Assembly: GCA_965656185.1 (NCBI GenBank)
Contig: CBFHJH010000003.1
Coordinates: forward strand, 1-64,000
Reading direction: 5' to 3'
Length of the DNA: 64,000 nucleotides
DNA from: Croceimicrobium sp965656185
GTDB taxonomy: Bacteria > Bacteroidota > Bacteroidia > Flavobacteriales > Schleiferiaceae
Position 1 is the first letter of the stretch. Each line of letters opens with the position of its first letter. Below the pieces are notes generated by a model, which saw nothing but the letters and a program-made list of their open reading frames with translations, did no database searches and had not been told where the DNA came from. Positions 1 through 8,478 of this stretch are shown here, in pieces. The translations under genes were made by a program, and so were the position numbers.

Positions 1-273
1 CCCTTGATTACCGACCATATCTTAAATTACATTGAAAAGCGTTATGAAATGGACCCCGAGCAAGCCAGCTCCGACAGGCTATGCCAGGTTTACCGGCCGC
101 AAGGCTTAATCATACACGATAAATACGACCAGGATGTACCTGTTCATAATGCGCAGACCATGCATCAAAAATGGCGCGGCTCTCAATATTTAGAAACCAA
201 AGGGCTTGGTCACCGCAAAGTTTTAATGGACCAAGTTGTGATCGAAAGGATTTATGTTTTTTTTAAGAACTAA
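1..273 (+). CDS. Alpha/beta hydrolase, C-terminal fragment
   Basis: This is the last 90 or so codons of a gene whose 5' part lies before the window; the frame is open from base 1. The segment GLIIHDKYDQDVPVHNAQ fits the strand and turn carrying the catalytic aspartate of alpha/beta hydrolases, and GLGHRKVL fits the loop carrying the catalytic histidine. The nucleophile serine and oxyanion region are not in the window. The substrate cannot be inferred. It ends just upstream of msrB on the same strand, about 30-40 bases away depending on the msrB start, so co-transcription is possible. Confidence 0.7.
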   Translation, partial: PLITDHILNYIEKRYEMDPEQASSDRLCQVYRPQGLIIHDKYDQDVPVHNAQTMHQKWRGSQYLETKGLGHRKVLMDQVVIERIYVFFKN

Positions 274-312
274 AGCCTAGGGATGCTCGTATATAATGTA
301 AAGCATATGAGC

Positions 313-810
313 ATGAAGAATTTTGCGATCTTAGTTTTAATAAGCGCCTTTAGTATCTCCTGCCAGGCGCAAGAAAAAAGTAATCAAAAGGAAATAGCCG
401 TGAAAGTACAGAAGAGTGATTCAGAGTGGAAGAAGGAATTGGAACCCGATCAGTATTTCATTTTAAGAGAAGCAGGTACTGAGAGACCTTTTACCGGCAA
501 ATACAATCTCCATTTTGAAGATGGCGATTACAAATGTGCGGGCTGTAATGCAATTTTGTTCGACAGTGAGTCTAAATTCGAATCGCACTGCGGCTGGCCA
601 AGTTTTGATAAAGTTGCCGATAATGAGGCCATTATTGAAAGAGTAGATAAAAGCCATGGAATGGTTCGCACTGAGGTACTCTGCGCCAATTGTGGCGGGC
701 ATCTCGGGCACGTGTTTAACGATGGCCCTACCGATACCGGTTTGCGTTATTGCATTAACTCTGGAGCTTTGGACTTTAAGTCGGAAGAAGAAAAAGAGGA
801 TGATAAATAA
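313..810 (+). CDS. msrB: Peptide-methionine (R)-S-oxide reductase, predicted lipoprotein
   Basis: MsrB reduces the R-epimer of methionine sulfoxide in proteins. Two zinc-binding CxxC pairs are visible (YKCAGC and LCANCGGH), as is the family core HCGWPSF and the catalytic cysteine in GLRYCINSGAL. The first 17 residues form a hydrophobic signal ending in SISC, a plausible lipobox, so the enzyme is probably exported and membrane anchored rather than cytosolic. The ATG at 313 puts the basic residue next to the hydrophobic stretch; ATGs at 283 and 307 are in frame and also possible. trmD starts 23 bp after the stop, so the two could share a transcript, although trmD has its own -7 element. Confidence 0.93.
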   Translation: MKNFAILVLISAFSISCQAQEKSNQKEIAVKVQKSDSEWKKELEPDQYFILREAGTERPFTGKYNLHFEDGDYKCAGCNAILFDSESKFESHCGWPSFDKVADNEAIIERVDKSHGMVRTEVLCANCGGHLGHVFNDGPTDTGLRYCINSGALDFKSEEEKEDDK

Positions 811-821
811 AGCTTTCGGGC

Positions 822-829
822 TACCTTTG
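822..829 (+). promoter_or_regulatory. TAnnTTTG -7 element for trmD
   Basis: TACCTTTG matches the Bacteroidota primary sigma factor -7 consensus exactly. Only four bases separate it from the trmD ATG at 834, so the transcript would be leaderless or nearly so. No convincing -33 TTG was identified. Confidence 0.5.
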
Positions 830-833
830 CCAG

Positions 834-1520
834 ATGCGAATTGATATCATTAGCGCCCAGCCTCGTTTGATGGACAGCCCCTTTGAGCACTCGATCTTAA
901 AGCGTGCTCAGAAAAAAGGCTTGGTCTCGATCCATATACACGATCTTAAGGAATACGGTTTAGGAAAACACCAGCAAATCGACGATTATCAATTTGGTGG
1001 TGGAGCCGGTATGGTTATGATGGTGGAACCCATCCTTAATTTAATTAAGGACCTACAAAAGGAAAGAGACTACCAAGAGATCATTTACATGACACCGGAT
1101 GGCGCGCTATTTGACCAGAAAGCTGCTAATCAATTAAGCCTGAAAGAGAACATAATAATTCTTTGCGGGCATTACAAGGGAGTAGATCAGCGCTTACGCG
1201 ATCATCTTATCACCAAAGAGATTTCCATTGGTAGTTACGTATTGAGTGGTGGCGAACTTGCCGCTGCGGTAGTGAGCGATGCTATCATTCGCCTCATTCC
1301 CGGAGTTTTGAACGATGAGTCCTCGGCCCTATACGATTCATTTCAAGATAATCTCCTTGCGCCCCCAGTATACACCCGACCTTCGGAAATTAATGGTTGG
1401 AAAGTACCCGAAATCCTAACTAGCGGCAACTTCCCTAAGATCGAAGCCTGGCGTGAAGCTAAAGCATTGGAAATCACCAGGGAGAGACGGCCCGATCTTT
1501 TAGATGAGGATTCTTTGTAG
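834..1520 (+). CDS. trmD: tRNA (guanine(37)-N1)-methyltransferase
   Basis: TrmD methylates N1 of G37 next to the anticodon of tRNAs reading CNN codons, using S-adenosylmethionine, and so prevents +1 frameshifting. The 228-residue length is typical. Visible family features are the N-terminal MRIDIISAQP strand, the FGGGAGMVMMVEP loop, and the knotted SPOUT cofactor-binding region with CGHYKGVDQR and SYVLSGGELAA. A C-terminal segment rich in R, W and P (TRPSEINGWKVPEIL) fits the usual tRNA-binding tail. rplS lies 107 bp downstream on the same strand, the common trmD-rplS neighbourhood of bacteria. Confidence 0.97.
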   Translation: MRIDIISAQPRLMDSPFEHSILKRAQKKGLVSIHIHDLKEYGLGKHQQIDDYQFGGGAGMVMMVEPILNLIKDLQKERDYQEIIYMTPDGALFDQKAANQLSLKENIIILCGHYKGVDQRLRDHLITKEISIGSYVLSGGELAAAVVSDAIIRLIPGVLNDESSALYDSFQDNLLAPPVYTRPSEINGWKVPEILTSGNFPKIEAWREAKALEITRERRPDLLDEDSL

Positions 1521-1536
1521 GAAGCGATAATTGTCG

Positions 1537-1627
1537 TAATATTGCCGCCCCAAACGTGGGATTGTGATAGTCAACCTCTGGCAAAAGTTGTGCATGTTGC
1601 CTGTCCGAAACGAAATCTTTAGAAATC
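1537..1627 (+). promoter_or_regulatory. Possible structured leader of rplS
   Basis: The 107 bp between trmD and rplS contain a near-consensus -7 element (TAATATTG, one mismatch, at 1537-1544) and two short potential hairpins: CCCA/TGGG at 1549-1560, and GGCAA (1580-1584) pairing with TTGCC (1597-1601). Ribosomal protein leaders that sense free L19 have been proposed in Flavobacteria, so an autoregulatory leader is possible. The stems are short and I could not compare with a covariance model. Confidence 0.3.
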
Positions 1628-1975
1628 ATGGATTTAGTAAAGTACGTTCAGGAGCAGTATACCGAAAGAAATGAGTTTCCTGAATTCGCAGCTGGTGACA
1701 CTATCACCGTTTATTACAAAATTACCGAGGGTAACAAAGAACGTATCCAGTTCTTCCGTGGAGTTGTATTACAGCGTCGTGGCGCTGGTACCACCGAAAC
1801 CTTCACTATTCGCAAAATGTCTGGTAACGTTGGGGTAGAGCGTATCTTCCCAGTAAACATGCCAGCACTGGACAAGATCGAGATTAACAAGAAAGGTAAA
1901 GTACGTCGTGCACGTATCTTCTACCAACGTGAACGTACTGGTAAAGCTGCGAGAATTAAAGAAAGCAGAAGATAA
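1628..1975 (+). CDS. rplS: 50S ribosomal protein L19
   Basis: L19 sits at the interface of the two ribosomal subunits. The 115-residue protein shows the family blocks FAAGDTITVYYKITEGNKER, QFFRGVVLQRRGAG, ETFTIRKMSGNVGVERIFP and the basic tail KGKVRRARIFYQRERTGKAARI. Length and order are canonical. Codon choice is visibly biased toward a few codons (CGT for Arg, GGT for Gly), as expected for a highly expressed gene. It is followed 23 bp later by a strong hairpin terminator. Confidence 0.98.
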   Translation: MDLVKYVQEQYTERNEFPEFAAGDTITVYYKITEGNKERIQFFRGVVLQRRGAGTTETFTIRKMSGNVGVERIFPVNMPALDKIEINKKGKVRRARIFYQRERTGKAARIKESRR

Positions 1976-1998
1976 GCTTTACGCTCAGATAATATATA

Positions 1999-2026
1999 AG
2001 CCGCTCATTTGTAGCGGCTTTTTTTA
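1999..2026 (+). terminator. Rho-independent terminator after rplS
   Basis: Perfect 8-bp stem AAGCCGCT/AGCGGCTT with a 6-base loop, followed by an uninterrupted T run. It ends the trmD-rplS transcription unit. Confidence 0.9.
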
Positions 2027-2038
2027 TGCCCATACCCT

Positions 2039-2299
2039 ATGACAAAGAGACCCGCAATTGGCATTAAGATTATCGAGCGACAGCGCAAAGGAAACAAGTC
2101 ATTTAGCCTATACGCTAAGAATGGCGTACAGTTTGCAATTTTGATCAATTACAGCCTATTTGGACTATGCCTGCGTTCTAAGGTTTTTGAGTTTAACGAC
2201 CAGAAACAGGCAGAAATGGTTTTTGACCGAATCGTTGAAGAGCGACAAGGTTTTCGCTTTACTGGGCCGTTATCACAAAAACGGTCCTTCGGTTCTTAG
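2039..2299 (+). CDS. Hypothetical protein, 86 residues
   Basis: A small reading frame with ATG start just after the rplS terminator. The product is basic, lacks a signal peptide or membrane segment, and I do not recognise it. Its last 41 bases overlap the 3' end of the OmpA-family gene on the other strand. The sequence (RKGNKSFSLYAKNGVQFAIL, then FNDQKQAEMVFDRIVEE) reads like a small folded alpha/beta protein rather than a random frame, but no -7 element or ribosome binding site was seen. Treat as tentative. Confidence 0.4.
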   Translation: MTKRPAIGIKIIERQRKGNKSFSLYAKNGVQFAILINYSLFGLCLRSKVFEFNDQKQAEMVFDRIVEERQGFRFTGPLSQKRSFGS

Positions 2300-4244
2300 C
2301 CCTACCCTGCTCCGTTTCATTGTCGGCAATCGGTCGACTTTCTCCGTAGCCATGCCAGCTTAGTCTTGTTGCTGCGATTCCTTGGCTTATGGCATATTGA
2401 TAAACAGCTTGAGCCCGGTCTTTAGATAACTGTAAATTACTTTGATCATCGCCCACATTATCGGTGTGTCCCTGAATATCTGCATTCAAGTTGGGATTAT
2501 CCTTCATGAAAAGCACGAATTCTTCGATGATACTCCGACTGGCCTTTTGCAGATCGGTAGAGTTACTGCTAAAGTTAATGTCGTTCAATTTATACTCGCG
2601 GCCGATCTCCAGGGAGGCTAACTCCAGGTCGGTTCTGATATTGGACCTTAGCTCAAGGGCTTCCGAACTCACAAAGCTAGAACTGAAGGCGGCCCCCTTC
2701 TTATCTACCTTTACAATATAATCAGTCCCAGCTTCCCGGCTAACCACACGGGCAAAATTTCCAGTTTGCTGATCTACTGCAACTTTAGTTACCTCTTTGG
2801 TGTTCAAGTTCTTGATCTCGATGGCCGCTTCATTTAAATCTTCCCCTTCTGGATTATCCAAGGTACCACTAATTAGAAATACTTCTTCTGGTTTAGCGGC
2901 CTCAGGCATCTCAAATTCATACAGATCCCAGCCAGTGTTTGCCCTAAGCTTATTAGAAGAGAAATAACCCGTTTTACCATCTAAACTCACGAATAAGCCC
3001 AAGTCATCTTCTTCGCTATTGATGGGGTAACCAATATTGCGGGCGGCTTCCCAGCTACTATCGGTAACAGATTTGGATAGAAAAATATCGAAACCGCCTA
3101 AACCGGCGTGACCATTAGAGGTGAAATACAAGGTACGTGAGTCACTGTGAATAAAAGGCGACTTCTCATCGTACTTTGTATTAATATTCTTTCCCAAGAC
3201 CTGCGGTGCCGACCAGGTACCATCTGCTAAACGTTTGCAGCGGTATAGGTCCAAACCACCAAAGCCCCCTTCCCGGTCGGAAGTAAAGTATAAATAGTCG
3301 GCATTAGCTGTTACCGAAGCCTGCGATTCCCAAGTATCACGGCGATTAATGTGGTCGCCTACCGACCGAGGGGTGGACCAATAGCCCAGGTCATCTAATT
3401 CGGAATAATAAATATCACAGTTCTTGTAACCGTCTAGATCTTCACAAACGGTAAAATACAATTCTGTGTTATCGGCGGTAATACTTGGTCCGCCCTCATT
3501 ATAGCTAGTATTAAAGGGGCTGGGTAATGGCGCTCCTTGATCGAAATCGCCACTTCCCGCCTGCCGTGTTGCTTTACAGAACTCTTCTACTAGACGAAGT
3601 TTAGCGGCCGGACCATCCTTTCGGTTCACCTTCCGCGACCTACGGGTAAAGAACATGGTTTGCTGATCGGGCGAAATGGTAGCTAAGTACTCATCTTCGG
3701 TCGAGGATAAGCGACGGACTGGCCTAGGCTCAAAGCTAATCTCATTAGCAAATAAACTGCGTTTAGTACGCGCTTCCTCCAAAGCGGCCTTAGCCTCCCG
3801 ATCGTAGCCAAAATCGCGCTCCTGATCAGCTAAAAAAGCCTCTAACATGGGAATAGCTTGCTCTAATGAGTTTTCCTCTACGTACATTACACCAAGGAAA
3901 AAACGTAATTCGGGCTTGTATTCCGGACAAACCTCCATCAACTTTTCCCAAAGAAATTTAGCCTTCCGCAAATCTCCTTTGCGCATATTAAGCTCACCCA
4001 ACAAATAGAGTCCATGCGCATATTCATTATCCAGCCGCAAGGCTTTTTCTAAATAACGCTCGGCTTCACGGTAATTTTTAGCGCGCCAGGATCTTTGAAT
4101 GCGCGGTAATTGTTTCGAAACAAGTTCATCCACATTCTGCTCACAGTTTCCCAGTTCGGGAACCTGAGCAAATATGGTGGAGAGGTTAAATACTACTAAA
4201 AGGAAAGCGAGTTTAAAGCTCGGCTTTGGCTTGAGCATCTTCAA
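2259..4244 (-). CDS. OmpA-family protein with TPR and PD40 repeats (PorE-like architecture)
   Basis: A 661-residue exported protein with a signal peptide (cleavage probably after FAQ, about residue 27) and no lipobox. Domain order: TPR-like helices (about 40-150), a PD40/WD40-like beta-propeller region with repeated SPDQQTMFF, LYFTVCED, YLYFTSDREGG and LYFTSNGHAG segments (about 175-430), a carboxypeptidase-regulatory-like beta domain (about 455-535), and a C-terminal OmpA domain with GHTDNVGDDQSN and LSKDRAQAV that should bind peptidoglycan. This order is that of PorE, the type IX secretion component, although PorE of Porphyromonas is a lipoprotein and Bacteroidota have many paralogues. The start overlaps the end of the upstream AsmA-like gene by 32 bp, so the two are probably translated from one mRNA. 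Confidence 0.85.
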   Translation of the reverse strand: MKMLKPKPSFKLAFLLVVFNLSTIFAQVPELGNCEQNVDELVSKQLPRIQRSWRAKNYREAERYLEKALRLDNEYAHGLYLLGELNMRKGDLRKAKFLWEKLMEVCPEYKPELRFFLGVMYVEENSLEQAIPMLEAFLADQERDFGYDREAKAALEEARTKRSLFANEISFEPRPVRRLSSTEDEYLATISPDQQTMFFTRRSRKVNRKDGPAAKLRLVEEFCKATRQAGSGDFDQGAPLPSPFNTSYNEGGPSITADNTELYFTVCEDLDGYKNCDIYYSELDDLGYWSTPRSVGDHINRRDTWESQASVTANADYLYFTSDREGGFGGLDLYRCKRLADGTWSAPQVLGKNINTKYDEKSPFIHSDSRTLYFTSNGHAGLGGFDIFLSKSVTDSSWEAARNIGYPINSEEDDLGLFVSLDGKTGYFSSNKLRANTGWDLYEFEMPEAAKPEEVFLISGTLDNPEGEDLNEAAIEIKNLNTKEVTKVAVDQQTGNFARVVSREAGTDYIVKVDKKGAAFSSSFVSSEALELRSNIRTDLELASLEIGREYKLNDINFSSNSTDLQKASRSIIEEFVLFMKDNPNLNADIQGHTDNVGDDQSNLQLSKDRAQAVYQYAISQGIAATRLSWHGYGESRPIADNETEQGRAKNRRTVFVITAQ

Positions 4245-7023
4245 TTAATTTTTTCTTTTGAGCTTTAGCGGCTTCCACCAACTTATCGGCCTCTTCAGCC
4301 GCCTTGTTCTCTAGATCTTGTGCCTTGTCGTAGGCTTCCTGCTTGGCGCGATCGGCTAATGGTCTAGCCGCTGCTTTCTTAAGCGGATTGGAACCCGCTT
4401 CATCCATTATTTTCTGAGCAGCCTTATCTCCTTCCTCTCTCAACTTATCGGCTTGCTTCTTTGCTTCTGCCTTCAATTGAGCCGCCTTGTTCTCTGCCTC
4501 GGCAATCAGTTCATCCCCACGCGCTTCAGCCTCAGCTACTAATTCCTCTAGCTTTTTATTTGCTTCCGCCTTAAGCTCCTCTTTGGTCTCTTCTACTTTA
4601 GCTTTTACCTGCTCCTTCACTTCATTCACCAAGCTTCTAGTAATATCTCCAAAATTAGGCTTTACGCTAGGATTTGTTGCCGTGCCGCCAATCGCAACTG
4701 CAAGTGGTATGGTTCCATTACTAAAAGTGCTAAAGCGCTCCTGTAAGGAAGAGGCTTTTATTGAACTCAAAGGTAATTGAGTGGACAAATCGAAATCTAA
4801 ACTTTGATCCAAGCCCATCTTGCCTGAGAATTGAGTTGCTTGTCCAGCAAGTTGGAAGTCGACTGGCTTTACTTCTACCACCCCATTTTCGATACTGAAG
4901 TCCATGTCTAAATCACTAATGGTAAGCGACTCATAATTAGGATTGTTGAGGAAACTAGCTAATTTAGCCATCACTTGATTAGTTGTACTCACCCCTGAGG
5001 TCTTTAAATTTCCGCTACCATTAAGACTGCCCATGTCTGGACTCATTTCAGCGTCTAGCTCTGAGTTAAAAGCGAGTCCAGCGCTGTAATGCCCCTCCAT
5101 ATTTTCCATAATTGGCGCAATGGACTTTACCAAATCCAAACTGCGGTAGGTCTCTTTGAAGGAGCAGTTTTTAATAGCAAAGTCAAAATCAGCTCTAGGT
5201 TTCGCTGGTTTTGAATCGTAATAGCCCTTTAAGCTTAAACTACCTCCCATGGTTTGCATGCTGGCATCCGAGATTTCCGCCTTACCTTCATACAGTCGCA
5301 TCATTCCTGTAACCTGGCGCATCCTCAGGCTATCGAAATGTAGATCATCGAAACGTGTAGCCAAGGTGAAATCAATATTCTCAGGCAGGCGAATAACCTC
5401 AAGGGAAACCGTATCACTGGTCTGACTTTCTTCCTGTTCTACACTTTCTTCAGTCATTAAATCATTGAGGTCCATGCGTTGAGAATAGAAATTGAGTTTA
5501 CCTCGAAGTAGCTGATCACTCAGGGCATAGGAAAGCATATTATCTAATGAGCCCGATACTTCCATATCGGTATTTGCTACCTCAATTTTAGTTAAGCCCA
5601 GCTTGGCGCTTTGCGGACTGAAACTCAGACTACTCGTACTTATGGCTAAAGGCATTGGGATACTATCTCCGGAAGCCTTAAAAGAAGTAAGCTGCATACC
5701 ACCTTCTGCGGTGATCTGATCATATTTTTCACTTTCTACATAGGATAATTTTGTAGCCAGTTTGAAGTCGGCATCCAATTGCCCCTCGAGCTCATAGCCT
5801 GGCATAGGAAAGACTTCCATTAATTTCGCTAAATCCATTTTCCCGCTGAAGCTGGCATCCAAATCAGGATCCCCCATTGGGTCTAAGAGTAACATTCTAG
5901 CTTCGATCGGATTACCGGCTATATTAGCCTTAGCTTGGTTTATGTAAATTTCAGTGTTTTCGAGCTTATTGGTCTTATTACTGACCTTTAGATTCAAATT
6001 AAGTCCTTCTATGGCGGTAGGCAAGTCAGGGTAATGCACATATCCTTGATCTACATCAACCGCTAGCATGAAACTGGGGTAAAGCTCCGGCTCAGATTGT
6101 AAAACTCCTTTCACAAATCCATTCAAGCTGAATTCACCGCTAGTCTCCAAGGCCTCAAAATCTTGGTAATAGTAATTGGGTATTAGGGATATTAAGCTTT
6201 TAAAACTATTCTGGGGCGCTGTGAAGTCGAGGTCTATCCCAATATTTTCCTCATTCGAAAGATCAATTCCACCCTTAAACTGAAGGGCTAGCTCGTTTAG
6301 TGAAATACTATTATCCTCGAATTGCAGCTGCATGGCCTCTTGGTGGAAACTCATGCCAAAATCAGATTGCGCCTGGACATTATTCAAATAAGCGACCCCA
6401 TCCATCACAAAGTTGAGCTCGGCAATCTCCGTTTGGGTCTGAAGTGCTACTACAGATTGAGTAAAGTCACCGCTTCCATGATGATTAAGGTCCTTAAAGC
6501 CAAATTCTATCCCCGCTTCCTCATCAAGAAAATGAAAGTCAATATTTGAAAGCTCGTATTCTTGCAAGGCTAAGTGAAATGGACCACCAGCTTCGGTCTC
6601 AGTAGAGCTGTCAACCGCAGTGCTATCCATTTTTAGGATATCGAAGTTAGCACGGCCTTGTGCATCGATATGTAAATTGGCTTCTACGTCCTCGAGACTA
6701 ATTTTATTGATCTGATAGCTTTCTCCGGAAATCACACTCATCAAATCTACCTTTAAGCCAAAGTCGCCTACCTTTAAAAGTGTTTTACCTGCGAAATCGC
6801 CAGTACCGGTTAAGCTTAATTCTTCTAGACTAAATCCCAAATAGGGAAAGCTTGATATAAGAGAAAGATCTACCGATTCAAAATTGAGTTCAGCTTTTAA
6901 GTTGGCATTGGCCTCAGACTTAACTCTTTCTACTATGGCATCTTTAAAGACCAAGGGAAAAGCCCATGCCGCCAAGAATAGCAACACCACAATGATGAAG
7001 AGGAAACGTAAAATTCGCTTCAT
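4213..7023 (-). CDS. AsmA-family protein with long charged C-terminal helix
   Basis: A 936-residue protein anchored by one N-terminal transmembrane segment (residues 5-25). The bulk consists of beta-rich repeats of the AsmA/TamB-like fold, now thought to form lipid-conducting grooves across the periplasm; typical pieces are FESVDLSLISSFPYLGFSL near the N-terminus and LNGSGNLKTSGVSTT near residue 690. The last 130 residues are an Ala/Glu/Lys-rich, almost certainly coiled-coil tail with repeated EAxxKAxxL units. Function in envelope biogenesis is inferred from the family. It is followed by, and overlaps, the OmpA-family gene; the symporter gene lies 7 bp upstream on the same strand. Confidence 0.85.
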   Translation of the reverse strand: MKRILRFLFIIVVLLFLAAWAFPLVFKDAIVERVKSEANANLKAELNFESVDLSLISSFPYLGFSLEELSLTGTGDFAGKTLLKVGDFGLKVDLMSVISGESYQINKISLEDVEANLHIDAQGRANFDILKMDSTAVDSSTETEAGGPFHLALQEYELSNIDFHFLDEEAGIEFGFKDLNHHGSGDFTQSVVALQTQTEIAELNFVMDGVAYLNNVQAQSDFGMSFHQEAMQLQFEDNSISLNELALQFKGGIDLSNEENIGIDLDFTAPQNSFKSLISLIPNYYYQDFEALETSGEFSLNGFVKGVLQSEPELYPSFMLAVDVDQGYVHYPDLPTAIEGLNLNLKVSNKTNKLENTEIYINQAKANIAGNPIEARMLLLDPMGDPDLDASFSGKMDLAKLMEVFPMPGYELEGQLDADFKLATKLSYVESEKYDQITAEGGMQLTSFKASGDSIPMPLAISTSSLSFSPQSAKLGLTKIEVANTDMEVSGSLDNMLSYALSDQLLRGKLNFYSQRMDLNDLMTEESVEQEESQTSDTVSLEVIRLPENIDFTLATRFDDLHFDSLRMRQVTGMMRLYEGKAEISDASMQTMGGSLSLKGYYDSKPAKPRADFDFAIKNCSFKETYRSLDLVKSIAPIMENMEGHYSAGLAFNSELDAEMSPDMGSLNGSGNLKTSGVSTTNQVMAKLASFLNNPNYESLTISDLDMDFSIENGVVEVKPVDFQLAGQATQFSGKMGLDQSLDFDLSTQLPLSSIKASSLQERFSTFSNGTIPLAVAIGGTATNPSVKPNFGDITRSLVNEVKEQVKAKVEETKEELKAEANKKLEELVAEAEARGDELIAEAENKAAQLKAEAKKQADKLREEGDKAAQKIMDEAGSNPLKKAAARPLADRAKQEAYDKAQDLENKAAEEADKLVEAAKAQKKKLIEDAQAKAEL

Positions 7024-7030
7024 AAGGATT

Positions 7031-8476
7031 TTATTTATTAACGTCTGGTTCGAAAGTATCGTCTGTAGAATAGGAACGATTGTAATCGATCATATTCTCG
7101 CCCGATGCTATTACGGAAGAAACAGTTGCATCACCAGTTACATTTACCACCGTTCTGCACATGTCTAAAATACGGTCAACTGGAAGAATAATTCCTATCC
7201 ATGCCGGGTTAAGGCCCACCGACTGCAAAACAATGATCAACATTACCAAACCTGCACTAGGCACAGCAGCAGATCCGATCGAAGCCAGGGTGGCGGTTAA
7301 TACGATGGTTAATTGCTGCGCAATAGTAAGATCCACAAAATGCATTTGAGCTAGAAAAACAACCGCCACCGCCTGATAAAGGCTAGTACCATCCATATTT
7401 ACCGTGGCACCAATAGGTAAAACAAAACTGGTGATCTTTTTATCGACTCCTAAATTATCCTCCACGCACTCCATAGTTACAGGTAGGGTTGCCGCTGATG
7501 AACTAGTAGAAAAAGCCAAGGTTTGCGCCGGACTCATTGCTTTGAAAAAACCGGTATAGCTCACCGATTTGACCAAAAATTTCATCACCAAGGGATAAAT
7601 TAACGCAACCATAAGGGCTAAGCCCAGGAATACGGTCAACGAATACCAGGAAAGTCCTTTAAAGATCTCTAAAACTTTAGAGACGTCATCGCCCGCCATT
7701 TTACTTACGGTTCCTGCTAAAAGTGCAAAGACAAAGAATGGAGCGGCCTGCATGATAAGGTCCACCATTTTTAAAAAGACCTCCATAATACCATCCACCA
7801 ACTTGATAACCGGCTCTCCCCTATCCTTAGGGATAAAGAGAAGCGCGATGCCAAAAAACAAGGCAAAGAATATCACCTTAAGCATACTGCCATTATCCGA
7901 TAAGCTGGAAAAAATATTATTGGGAACGAGGTCTAGAATGAATTGTAGAGGTCCTGAGTTTTTAGTGGCCTCAGCTAATTTAATTTTATCCGCTACCTCT
8001 TGATCACCTAGGTCCTCGGGCAAATCTTCCAATTGAGCCACTTTTTCCTGATAATTAGGGTCTTGTAAAAATGATTCGCCATCAGCAGTAGGCAGGCCAT
8101 TCTTGGCCGCCCAAAGCTCATAGTTTAAACGATTGTCTATTCGGGCATCGTTGTCGATAAGCTTCCCTGGACCAAAGAGGTTTACCAAGATCAAGCCTAA
8201 ACTTATGGCTAGAACCGTCGTTAGAAAGTACATACCCAGGGTTTTTGCCCCTAAGCGTCCAAGGGAGGAAGGGTCTCCTAAACCAGCTACACCACTGATG
8301 ATACTAAAGAGTACAAGCGGAACGGCAATTAATTTCAAGAGACTAATAAATATACTGCCAAAGGGTGCGATCCAATCTAAAGTAAATTGACTCCAGCCTA
8401 GGGAACTGCTAAGGATAGCCCAAAGCACTCCTAAAACCAAACCGATTAAGATCTTCCAGTGTAATGCTAACTTCAT
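7031..8476 (-). CDS. Dicarboxylate/amino acid:cation symporter (DAACS family)
   Basis: A polytopic inner-membrane transporter that would couple uptake of a dicarboxylate or acidic/neutral amino acid to Na+ or H+. The family signature is clear: the serine-rich hairpin FSTSSSAATLPVTMECV, then LPIGATVNMDGTSLYQAV with the NMDGT cation/substrate motif, and a late IGSAAVPSAGLVML segment. The start chosen at 8476 (MKLALHWKILIGLVLG) gives 481 residues and a clean first membrane helix; an in-frame upstream extension would run into aroC. There is an insertion of about 70 polar residues after the third helix. It begins 2 bp after the aroC stop. Substrate cannot be decided from sequence. Confidence 0.93.
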   Translation of the reverse strand: MKLALHWKILIGLVLGVLWAILSSSLGWSQFTLDWIAPFGSIFISLLKLIAVPLVLFSIISGVAGLGDPSSLGRLGAKTLGMYFLTTVLAISLGLILVNLFGPGKLIDNDARIDNRLNYELWAAKNGLPTADGESFLQDPNYQEKVAQLEDLPEDLGDQEVADKIKLAEATKNSGPLQFILDLVPNNIFSSLSDNGSMLKVIFFALFFGIALLFIPKDRGEPVIKLVDGIMEVFLKMVDLIMQAAPFFVFALLAGTVSKMAGDDVSKVLEIFKGLSWYSLTVFLGLALMVALIYPLVMKFLVKSVSYTGFFKAMSPAQTLAFSTSSSAATLPVTMECVEDNLGVDKKITSFVLPIGATVNMDGTSLYQAVAVVFLAQMHFVDLTIAQQLTIVLTATLASIGSAAVPSAGLVMLIIVLQSVGLNPAWIGIILPVDRILDMCRTVVNVTGDATVSSVIASGENMIDYNRSYSTDDTFEPDVNK

Positions 8477-8478
8477 CT

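Noticed and set aside
4213..4620. Tandem DNA repeat in the 3' part of the AsmA-like gene
   Set aside because: The repetition is at the level of helical protein residues; codons vary and no exact DNA repeat unit was found.
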